DNA of 13,788 bases from CALZJC01 sp041574955. GTDB lineage: Bacteria > Acidobacteriota > Thermoanaerobaculia > Multivoradales > JAHEKO01. The stretch's first letter is position 1. Each line of letters opens with the position of its first letter. The translations under genes were made by a program, and so were the position numbers. The stretch is taken from the NCBI GenBank assembly GCA_041574955.1, contig JBFGNS010000115.1, positions 1 to 13,788 of the forward strand. Reading direction: 5' to 3'. The notes beneath the pieces were generated by a model. That model saw only the letters and a program-made list of their open reading frames with translations, was not told where the DNA came from and searched no databases. Below, piece after piece: positions 1 through 8,277 of the stretch.

Positions 1-152
1 CCCAGCTCGACCAGGGACACCGCCAGCGTGTAGCGGCGCACCGCCGCCTGCCGGCCGCGGCCGAAGAACAGCAGCGGCAGGCAGGCCAAGGCGGGGAAGA
101 ACACCACCCGCGTCAGCGAGTCGCCGATCAGCAGCTGCAGGAACTCGCTCAT
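1..152 (-). CDS. nuoM: NADH-quinone oxidoreductase subunit M, N-terminal fragment (partial)
   Basis: Only the first 50 codons are in the window; the gene runs off the left edge. The fragment starts MSEFLQLLIGDSLTRVVFFP and continues with a hydrophobic stretch, a basic RGRQAAVRRY turn and the start of a second hydrophobic helix. This suits the N-terminus of an antiporter-like membrane subunit of complex I. NuoM is one of the three proton-translocating subunits of the membrane arm. The ATG at 152-150 overlaps the nuoL stop codon by 4 nt (ATGA), a typical translationally coupled junction. The identity rests mainly on position directly after nuoL, since the fragment has none of the conserved glutamate or lysine motifs; nuoN would be the less likely alternative. 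Confidence 0.85.
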   Translation of the reverse strand, partial: MSEFLQLLIGDSLTRVVFFPALACLPLLFFGRGRQAAVRRYTLAVSLVEL

Positions 153-2092
153 CCGCCGATCAGCCAGGCGAGCAGCACGAGCACGCCCACCAGGAAGTAG
201 AGCGCGTAGTTGCGCACGTTGCCGGTCGTGGTCATCCGGATCAGCTCACCGGCGAGGCGCGAGACCGCCGGCCCGGCGTGGACCGCGCCCTCGATCAGGA
301 TGCCGTCGGCGATCCGCCAGAAGCCGCGCGCCAGCGCCGCCGCCGGAGCGACCAGCAGGCGGTCGTAGGCCTCGTCGACGAAGTACTTGTGGACCAGGAC
401 GCGGTGGAGTGCCGGGAAGCGGGCCGCCCACGCCTTGCCGCCCTCGAGCTCCTTGCCCGGGCCGTAGATCTTCCACGCCGCCCAGATGCCGAGACCCGCC
501 ACCACCACCGAGAGGCCCATCAGCGCCAGCTCGAGCCCCAGGCTCAGGTGGTGCGCCTCGCCGTGGCCGGTGACGTCGGCAAAGACCGGCTTCAGGAACT
601 TGGCGAACACGTTGACGTCGAAATGCCCCAGCTTCGGGATCCCGACATAGCCCGCCAGAACCGCCCCCACCGCCAGCACCACCAGCGGCCAGGTCATCAC
701 GGGGGGCGATTCGTGCAGGTGCGAGCGCTGCTCCTCGGTCCCCCGGAACTCGCCGTGGAAGCACAGGAACAGCAGCCGGAACATGTAGCAGGCCGTGAGC
801 CCCGCGGTCACGATCCCCACCACCCACAGGATCGGGCTGCCCTCGAACGCCGCCGCCAGGATCTGGTCCTTGGAGAAAAACCCTGAGAGGAGCGGCACGC
901 CCGAGATCGCCAGCGTCCCCACCAGCATCGTCCGGTAGGTCACCGGCAGCTTGCTCTTGAGACCCCCCATCTTGGTCAGGTCCTGCTCGCCGCCCATGGC
1001 GTGGATCACCGAGCCCGAGCCGAGGAACAAGAGCGCCTTGAAGAAGGCGTGGGTGCCGAGGTGGAAGATCGCCGCGCCGTAGGCCCCCACCCCCGCCGCC
1101 AGGAACATGTAGCCGAGCTGCGACACCGTCGAGTAGGCCAGCACCTTCTTGATGTCGGTCTGCGCCAGACCGATGGTGGCGGCGAAGATCGCGGTCAGCG
1201 CCCCGATCACCGCCACGAAGCCGCCGATCCCCGGCGCCAGCTGGTAGAGCGCGTTCGACCGCGCCACCATGTAGACCCCCGCCGTCACCATGGTGGCGGC
1301 GTGGATCAGGGCCGACACCGGGGTCGGGCCGGCCATCGCGTCGGGCAGCCAGACGTAGAGCGGGATCTGGGCGCTCTTGCCCATCGCGCCCACGAACAGG
1401 CACAGGCAGACGAAGCCGGCGAAGGAGAGGCCCAGCAGATAGCTCCCCTGGACCCCCTCGGGGTCGGCGGCCACCGCCGAGAACACCGTCTGGTAGTCGA
1501 GGCTCCCGAACTTGGCCACCAGCGCAAACAGACCCACCAGGAAGGCGAAGTCCCCGATCCGGTTGACGATGAACGCCTTGCGCCCGGCGTACGGCGGGAA
1601 CCTCTGCTCGTAGTAGAAGCCGATCAGCAGGTACGAGCACAGGCCGACCCCCTCCCAGCCCACGAAGGTGACCAGGAAGTTGGCGCCGAGCACCAGCAGG
1701 AGCATGGCGCCCATGAAGAGGTTCAGGTACACGAAGTAACGCTGGTACCCCTCCTCGTGCCCCATGTACCCCACCGAGTAGACGTGGATCCAGAAACCCA
1801 CGAAGGTCACCACGAACAGCATCACCGCGGAGAGCGGGTCGAGCAGCAGCGCCGCCTCGATCTCGAGGCCGCCCGCGGTCCAGGTGTAGAAGGAGCGCTG
1901 GAACGGCTCGGGCGCCATCCGGCCGGCGTACTCGACCAGGCAGCCGAGAGCGATCAGCAGCGACAGCCCCGGCGCCCCGACCCCCACCGCGGTCGTCCAG
2001 TGGCGGGCGACGCGGGGCCCCAGGGCGGCGTTGGCGGCCGCCCCCAGGAACGGCAGGAGCGCCACCAGCCAGAGCAGTTCGAGCGGGCTCAT
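149..2092 (-). CDS. nuoL: NADH-quinone oxidoreductase subunit L (proton-pumping membrane subunit)
   Basis: The 647-aa polytopic membrane protein is close in size to other NuoL proteins (about 610-660 aa). It is the distal antiporter-like subunit of complex I, which moves protons across the inner membrane. The key polar residues of the channel are present: E147 in the VGWEGVGLCSYLLIG helix, K239 in MGKSAQIPLYVWLPDAM, H264 in SALIHAATMVTAGVY, and K408 in the GFFSKD motif. The region after about residue 510 contains the long amphipathic lateral helix and a last membrane anchor (LYFLVGVLVLLAWLIGG), as in the family. The ATG at 2092 lies 7 nt after the nuoK stop, and the stop overlaps the nuoM start. 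The protein looks intact and functional. Confidence 0.97.
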   Translation of the reverse strand: MSPLELLWLVALLPFLGAAANAALGPRVARHWTTAVGVGAPGLSLLIALGCLVEYAGRMAPEPFQRSFYTWTAGGLEIEAALLLDPLSAVMLFVVTFVGFWIHVYSVGYMGHEEGYQRYFVYLNLFMGAMLLLVLGANFLVTFVGWEGVGLCSYLLIGFYYEQRFPPYAGRKAFIVNRIGDFAFLVGLFALVAKFGSLDYQTVFSAVAADPEGVQGSYLLGLSFAGFVCLCLFVGAMGKSAQIPLYVWLPDAMAGPTPVSALIHAATMVTAGVYMVARSNALYQLAPGIGGFVAVIGALTAIFAATIGLAQTDIKKVLAYSTVSQLGYMFLAAGVGAYGAAIFHLGTHAFFKALLFLGSGSVIHAMGGEQDLTKMGGLKSKLPVTYRTMLVGTLAISGVPLLSGFFSKDQILAAAFEGSPILWVVGIVTAGLTACYMFRLLFLCFHGEFRGTEEQRSHLHESPPVMTWPLVVLAVGAVLAGYVGIPKLGHFDVNVFAKFLKPVFADVTGHGEAHHLSLGLELALMGLSVVVAGLGIWAAWKIYGPGKELEGGKAWAARFPALHRVLVHKYFVDEAYDRLLVAPAAALARGFWRIADGILIEGAVHAGPAVSRLAGELIRMTTTGNVRNYALYFLVGVLVLLAWLIGG

Positions 2093-2099
2093 CGCAGGG

Positions 2100-2419
2100 C
2101 TACCAGCGCATCAGGTCGAGCCGGTTGACGTCGATCGTCCGGCGGTTGCGGTAGACGGCGATGAACAGCGCCAGTCCCACCGCGGCCTCGGCCGCCGCCA
2201 CCGCCAGCACGAAGAACACGATCGCCTGGCCGTCGAGGGCCAGCTCGGGGGAGCGCTCCGCGAGGATGCGGGCGTAGGCCACCAGCGACAGGTTGACCGA
2301 GTTGAGCATCAGCTCGATCGACAGGAAGATGGTGATGGCGTTGCGGCGCCACAGGGCGCCGATCGTGCCGATCGAGAACAGCGCGGCCGACAGCAGCAGG
2401 TACCAGACCGCCGGGACCG

Positions 2420-2423
<4 letters not shown>
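2100..2423 (-). CDS. nuoK: NADH-quinone oxidoreductase subunit K
   Basis: This small membrane subunit (107 aa, family about 100) has three predicted transmembrane helices and belongs to the proton-translocating arm of complex I. The two membrane-embedded glutamates typical of NuoK are visible: E37 in FLSIELMLNSVNL and E79 in AVAAAEAAVGLALF. They are the counterparts of E. coli Glu36 and Glu72. The larger spacing between them here comes from a slightly longer loop (RILAERSPELALDGQ). I chose the GTG start at 2423 because it overlaps the nuoJ stop as GTGA and gives the usual N-terminus just before the first helix. The C-terminus YRNRRTIDVNRLDLMRW is the usual basic tail. Confidence 0.96.
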
Positions 2424-2938
<515 letters not shown>

Positions 2939-2941
2939 GGC

Positions 2942-3982
2942 TCAGCTCGCTCCGGCGACGGTGAACGCCGCCACGCCGATGAAGTTGAGGATCGCCAGCG
3001 GCAACAGCACCTTCCAGCCCAGCCGCATCAGCTGGTCGAAGCGGAAGCGCGGGAAGCTCCACCGCACCCAGACGAAGAACATCATGAACAGGGCGATCTT
3101 GCCGACCAGCACCCCCATCCCCTTGAGCGCTACCAGCCACCAGGCGCCGGTGTAGTCGAGGCCCGGCAGGTGCCAGCCGCCCAGGTAGAGGGTGGCGGCG
3201 AGCGCCGACAGGGTGGTCATGCTCATGTACTCGCCCATGAAGAACAGCGCGAACTTCATCGAGCTGTACTCGGTGTGGTAGCCGGCCACCAGCTCCGACT
3301 CGGCCTCCGGCAGGTCGAACGGCAGCCGGTTGGTCTCGGCGAAGGCGGCGACCAGGAACACCACGAAGCCGATGATCTGCGGGAAGATGTTCCACTGCGG
3401 CACGAAGCCGAGCCACAGCCCCTGCTGCGCCTCGACCACCCGGTCGAGGCGGAACGATCCTGCGGGTACCAGCGTCGCCACCACCGACAGGGTCAGCGCC
3501 AGCTCGTAGCTGATCATCTGCGCCGAGGCGCGCACCGAGCCGAGCAGCGAGTACTTGTTGTTCGAGCTGTAGCCCGCCATCACCAGGGCGTACACGCCCA
3601 GGCTGGCGAGCGCCAGCAGCAACAGGGCGCCGGTGTCGACGTCCGCCACCACCAGCGCAACACTGCGGCCGGCCACCTCGACCGTCGGACCGAACGGGAT
3701 CACCACGAAGGTAGTCAGTGCCGGCACCAGCGCCAGCATCGGCGCCAGCAGGTAGAGCGGTCGGTCGGCGCCGCTCGGCACGATGTCCTCCTTGAACAGG
3801 AACTTCACCGCGTCGGCCAGGCCCTGGAAGATGCCCATCGGTCCCACCCGATTGGGCCCGCGCCGGTCCTGCATCAGCGCCGAGCCACGGCGCTCGACCC
3901 ACAGCATCACCGGCGCAGCGTTGAGCAGCACGGCGAGCCAGGCGCCCATCTTGGCGAGGGTGGCGGCGAAGGCGAAGCTCAT
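2942..3982 (-). CDS. nuoH: NADH-quinone oxidoreductase subunit H (quinone-channel membrane subunit)
   Basis: NuoH (346 aa, normal length about 325-350) anchors the peripheral arm and forms the membrane part of the quinone chamber of complex I. Two hallmark regions are intact. One is the N-terminal ERRGSALMQDRRGPNRVGP block. The other is the central AETNRLPFDLPEAESELVAG block, which continues into YHTEYSSMKFALFFMGEY, the glutamate-rich loop that links quinone chemistry to proton movement. About eight hydrophobic segments are visible. The ATG at 3982 is 23 nt after the nuoG stop, the widest gap in the operon. The stop is 3 nt before nuoJ. NuoH contacts NuoB, NuoD and NuoI in the assembled enzyme, and none of those is encoded here. 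Confidence 0.97.
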   Translation of the reverse strand: MSFAFAATLAKMGAWLAVLLNAAPVMLWVERRGSALMQDRRGPNRVGPMGIFQGLADAVKFLFKEDIVPSGADRPLYLLAPMLALVPALTTFVVIPFGPTVEVAGRSVALVVADVDTGALLLLALASLGVYALVMAGYSSNNKYSLLGSVRASAQMISYELALTLSVVATLVPAGSFRLDRVVEAQQGLWLGFVPQWNIFPQIIGFVVFLVAAFAETNRLPFDLPEAESELVAGYHTEYSSMKFALFFMGEYMSMTTLSALAATLYLGGWHLPGLDYTGAWWLVALKGMGVLVGKIALFMMFFVWVRWSFPRFRFDQLMRLGWKVLLPLAILNFIGVAAFTVAGAS

Positions 3983-4005
3983 CGTTCGAACTCGCTCGTC
4001 GGATC

Positions 4006-5654
4006 TCAGCCGGCGGCCGCCGCGTCCGCGTCGCCCGCCGCCGGCGGCGGGGCGGTGGGGGAGTCCAGGGCGACGCCCTCGGCCGGCAGACCGGCCAGGC
4101 TGGCGCCGGCCAGCGCCGGCAGCCCGCCGGCGAAGCGCCGGAACACCTGGCCCGCGGTCACCGGCTCCGGCCAGTCGCCGTCGAAGCGGCGCAGCAGCGC
4201 GGCCAGCACCTCGACACCCGGCAGCGCCTCGCCGGCCGGCGGGAAGGCGCGCTCGAACCGCTGCAGCCGTCCCTGGCTGTTGACGTAGCTGCCCTCGGTC
4301 TCGGCGTGGGTGGCCAGCGGCAGGGCGACGTCGGCCGCCCGCGTCAGCGGCGAATCGTGCCAGCCCAGCACCAGCAGCCGCTCGGCGGCGCGCAGCTGCT
4401 CGACCGCCTCGGGGTCGGAGGCCAGCCCGCCCAGATCGCCCGCCACCAGCAGGGTGCCGCAGCGCGCGCCGCCGCCACCGCCCAGCAGGTCGGCGGCGGT
4501 GAGCCCGCCGTCGCCCGGGGTCAGGCCGGCGAGCTCGGCGCCGCGGCGGTTGGGCACCGTCTCGCTGCCGCTCACTCCACCGTGCAGGTTGGGCACGGTG
4601 CGGGTCGGCCCCTGGCCGGCCCAGACGGCGCGGTGCGGCGTCTGCAGGACCTCCGCCAGCCGCGCCAGCAGGAACGCCTCCTCGGTGCTCAGCGAGCCGC
4701 TGGCCAGCAGCGCCACCGGGCTGTCGCCGCCGGCCGCCAGGAGCGCCTGGTGGGCGGCGTCGAGCGCGCTCCGCCAGTCGGCGGGCGCCTGCTCGTCGCC
4801 CTCGGCGCGCAGCCGCGGGGAGGTCAGCCGCTCCTGCTCGTACGGCTCGAAGGTGGTGCGGCCGTAGTCACACATCCAGGAGTCGTTGACCTCGGGGTTG
4901 TAGCGCGGCTTGTAGCGCCGGATAAGGCCACGGCGGTGCTCGAGGGTGATGTTGCAGCCGGCGTCGCAGCCGGTGCAGATCGACGGCTTCTTGTCCAGGT
5001 ACCAGACCCGCTCGGCGAACCGGAAGCGGGTCGAGGTGAGCGCGCCCACCGGGCAGACGTCGACCACGCAGGTCGACAGCGGGTTGTCCAGCACCTTGCC
5101 CGGGAACACCCCGATCTCGGTGCGCGCGCCGCGCTGGAAGAAGCCGAGCTCGCCGGTGCCGCTGATCTCCTCGGTGAACCGGATGCAGCGCGTGCACTGG
5201 ATGCAGCGGTTCATGTTGAGCACCACGTGCGGCCCCAGCGGAATCCGCTCACGGCCGGGGTAGGTCCGCTTCTCCTCGTAGCGGAAGCGCGAGAACGCCT
5301 GGCCGTGCTTGAACGAGTAGTCCTGCAGCCCGCACTCGCCGGCCTGGTCGCAGATCGGGCAGTCGAGCGGGTGGTTGATCAGCAGGAACTCCATGATGCC
5401 TTCCTGCGAGGCCGCCACCTCGGGGTCGTCGACCTTGACGACCATGCCGTCCTTCATCACCTGGGTAGTGCAGCCGGCCTGCAGCTTGGGCATGCCCTCC
5501 ACCTTGACCAGGCACATGCGGCACTGGCCGACCACCGACAGCCGCGGGTGGTAGCAGTAGTGCGGGATCTGCACGCCGACCTGCTTGGCCGCCTCGATCA
5601 GGTTGGTGCCGCGCTCGACCTCGATGGTGCGGCCGTCGATGGTGACGGTGGGCA

Positions 5655-5655
<1 letters not shown>
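4006..5655 (-). CDS. nuoG: NADH-quinone oxidoreductase subunit G (iron-sulfur), short form
   Basis: The 549-aa electron-wiring subunit carries the clusters between NuoF and the Q-module. Ligand sets visible in order: the 2Fe-2S cluster (C34, C45, C48, C62), the His-Cys 4Fe-4S cluster (H95, C99, C102, C108) and a 4Fe-4S cluster (C151, C154, C157 with C201). There is also an intact C-x2-C-x3-C-x27-C set (C227, C230, C234, C262), the ligands of the extra N7 cluster present in only some bacteria. Residues after about 270 are a weakly conserved remnant of the molybdopterin-oxidoreductase-like domain, much shorter than in E. coli (about 900 aa). The start is MPTVTIDGRT at 5655, sharing one base with the nuoF stop (TGATG). 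The frame stays open far upstream, but that stretch overlaps nuoF and is not part of the gene. The C-terminus is Ala/Pro-rich. Confidence 0.95.
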
Positions 5656-6949
<1,294 letters not shown>

Positions 6950-6950
<1 letters not shown>

Positions 6951-7450
6951 CAGTCGAGATCCGCCAGCAGCTTCTTCACCGCCGCCGGCGTCAGCGGTCC
7001 GTGGTAGGCGTCGTCGAGCATCATCATCGGCGCCGAGTCGCACGCGCCGAGGCACTCGAACTGGACGTAGGAGCAGCGGCCGTCGGCGGTCACCTCGTCC
7101 TCCTCGACCCCCAGCTCTTCGCGCAGCAGTTCGAGAATCTCGCCGGCGCCGCGCAGCGCGCACGACAGGTTGGTGCACAGCCGCAGCCGGTGGCGCCCGA
7201 CCGGCTTCTGGTGGTAGAGGTCGTAGAAGGTCACCACGCCGTAGACGCGCGCCGGCGGCAGCTCGAGCTCGCGGGCCACCGCTTCGATCGCCTCGTCGGG
7301 CAGCCAGCCGCCCCAGTGCCTCTGCGCCAGGTGGAGCGCCGGCAGCAGCAGCGCCTCGCTGGTGGGGTAGGCGGGCCTCAGGGCGTCGAGCTCGGCGCGC
7401 AGCTCGTCGGGCAGGGTCGGTGCCGGCCGGCGGGCCTGGGGCTCAGCCAT
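6950..7450 (-). CDS. nuoE: NADH-quinone oxidoreductase subunit E (2Fe-2S, 24-kDa type)
   Basis: This 166-aa thioredoxin-fold ferredoxin holds the N1a 2Fe-2S cluster and pairs with NuoF in the NADH-input module. The four ligands are C92 and C97 (LCTNLSCALRG, C-x4-C) and C133 and C137 (ECLGACDSAPMM, C-x3-C). The N-terminal helical part contains the family pattern PALHLAQRHWGGWLPDEAI followed by VYGVVTFYDLYHQKPVGRH. The ATG at 7450 lies inside the end of nuoA, with an 8-nt overlap. So nuoE follows nuoA directly, in place of the usual nuoB, nuoC and nuoD. The overlap leaves no room for a remnant of those genes. Confidence 0.96.
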
Positions 7451-7835
7451 CGGTCACCCCCGAGCCGGCGGGACGGCGCGGATCGAGCTCGAGGCCGCCC
7501 TTGCGCCAGACGTAGACCAGCCCGATCAGGATCAGGCCGACGAACACCATCATCGCCCAGAACAGGGGCCAGCCGCCCTCGCGCAGCACCAGCACCCACG
7601 GATAGAGGAACGCCGCCTCGACGTCGAAGATCACGAAGTCGATGGCCACCAGGAAGAACAGCACCGAGATGCGCTTGCGGGAGCGGTCCAGCAGCGGCTC
7701 GCCCGACTCGTACGGCGACAGCTTGACCGTGCCGCCCGCGCGGCTGCCGATCCAGCTCGACAGCATGACCACGCCGCCTCCCAGCAGCAGCGCAAAGCCC
7801 AACGCGAGCAACACCGGGTAGTGATCGGCAGGCAT
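7443..7835 (-). CDS. nuoA: NADH-quinone oxidoreductase subunit A
   Basis: This 130-aa membrane subunit has three hydrophobic helices and sits next to NuoH at the quinone-channel end of the membrane arm. The conserved block LFFLVAIDFVIFDVEAAFLYPW is the NuoA signature, with its acidic residues in the second helix. The loop motif SPYESGEPLLDRSRKRI precedes it, as in homologues. I chose the ATG at 7835 (MPADHYPVLLALGFALLL) because it puts the first helix near the N-terminus, as in the family. The frame is open upstream to 8138, but that part is low-complexity leader sequence. No good Shine-Dalgarno sequence lies just before this ATG. It is the first gene of the operon. Confidence 0.95.
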   Translation of the reverse strand: MPADHYPVLLALGFALLLGGGVVMLSSWIGSRAGGTVKLSPYESGEPLLDRSRKRISVLFFLVAIDFVIFDVEAAFLYPWVLVLREGGWPLFWAMMVFVGLILIGLVYVWRKGGLELDPRRPAGSGVTDG

Positions 7836-7900
7836 CGAGAGCTTACGGTTCGGGGGCGACCCGGCCGGTATGGCACCGGCCCCTCCTTGGGGGCGCCATG

Positions 7901-7922
7901 GGCCGCGGCGGGCGCCGCGGCC
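7901..7922. repeat. 10-bp perfect inverted repeat in the nuoA leader
   Basis: GGCCGCGGCG (7901-7910) and CGCCGCGGCC (7913-7922) are exact reverse complements separated by 2 bp. In RNA this folds as a 9-bp stem with a four-base loop, very stable. It lies 66-87 nt upstream of the nuoA start and is not followed by a T-run on either strand, so it does not look like an intrinsic terminator. It could be a leader structure that affects translation or RNA stability, or simply chance in GC-rich DNA. Confidence 0.6.
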
Positions 7923-7934
7923 GCTCGTGAAGAA

Positions 7935-7959
7935 TGTCACAAGCTCGCCGCGCGTGACA
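7935..7959. promoter_or_regulatory. Inverted repeat TGTCAC-N13-GTGACA, possible operator
   Basis: TGTCAC at 7935-7940 and GTGACA at 7954-7959 form a 6-bp dyad with arms separated by 13 bp. The dyad covers the proposed -35 and spacer of the nuo promoter on the minus strand. The half-sites recall TGTGA-type sites of the CRP/FNR family, but the spacing does not fit, so I do not name a regulator. Six-base arms can arise by chance, and the call is tentative. Confidence 0.3.
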
Positions 7960-8008
7960 AGGCGACGCTGCCGCCGGGCGAGGCTGCTAAGCTGCGCCGG
8001 GCCTGACC

Positions 8009-8034
8009 GGTCCAGCCGGCATCCGGCCGGGACC
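8009..8034. repeat. Interrupted hairpin in the tRNA-Leu/nuoA interval
   Basis: The stem pairs GGTCC (8009-8013) with GGACC (8030-8034) and GCCGG (8015-8019) with CCGGC (8023-8027), around a CAT loop, with a 1x2 internal loop. It has ten base pairs in total. No T-run follows. It is one of three stable structures in the interval. Confidence 0.5.
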
Positions 8035-8059
8035 AGGGCTCGAGAGCGTTCAGTGGGCG

Positions 8060-8078
8060 CCGGCCCGATCGGGGCCGG
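8060..8078 (-). terminator. GC-rich hairpin after tRNA-Leu, possible terminator or processing site
   Basis: CCGGCCC (8060-8066) pairs with GGGCCGG (8072-8078) around a five-base loop, 16 nt past the 3' end of the tRNA-Leu gene. Position suggests a terminator or a barrier to 3' trimming of the tRNA precursor. The T-run of a classic intrinsic terminator is missing, so termination is uncertain. Confidence 0.35.
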
Positions 8079-8091
8079 GATGTGTGGAAGG

Positions 8092-8181
<90 letters not shown>

Positions 8182-8190
8182 GGCGCCGAG

Positions 8191-8219
8191 ATTCTAGGAG
8201 CAGACCTTGCGGCTGTCAA
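8191..8219 (-). promoter_or_regulatory. Near-consensus sigma-70 promoter for tRNA-Leu
   Basis: On the minus strand, TTGACA (8219-8214) is followed by a 17-bp gap and TAGAAT (8196-8191, five of six bases match consensus). The mature tRNA 5' end is 9 nt past the -10 box, so transcription would begin only about 2-3 nt before it. This is the best promoter in the window and fits a strong stable-RNA gene. It may also feed the nuo operon by read-through. Confidence 0.8.
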
Positions 8220-8277
8220 ACCACATCCACACCCCCACGCCGAGCCCCCGGGGCGGCGGCTCGCGGAGCTGCCGCCG

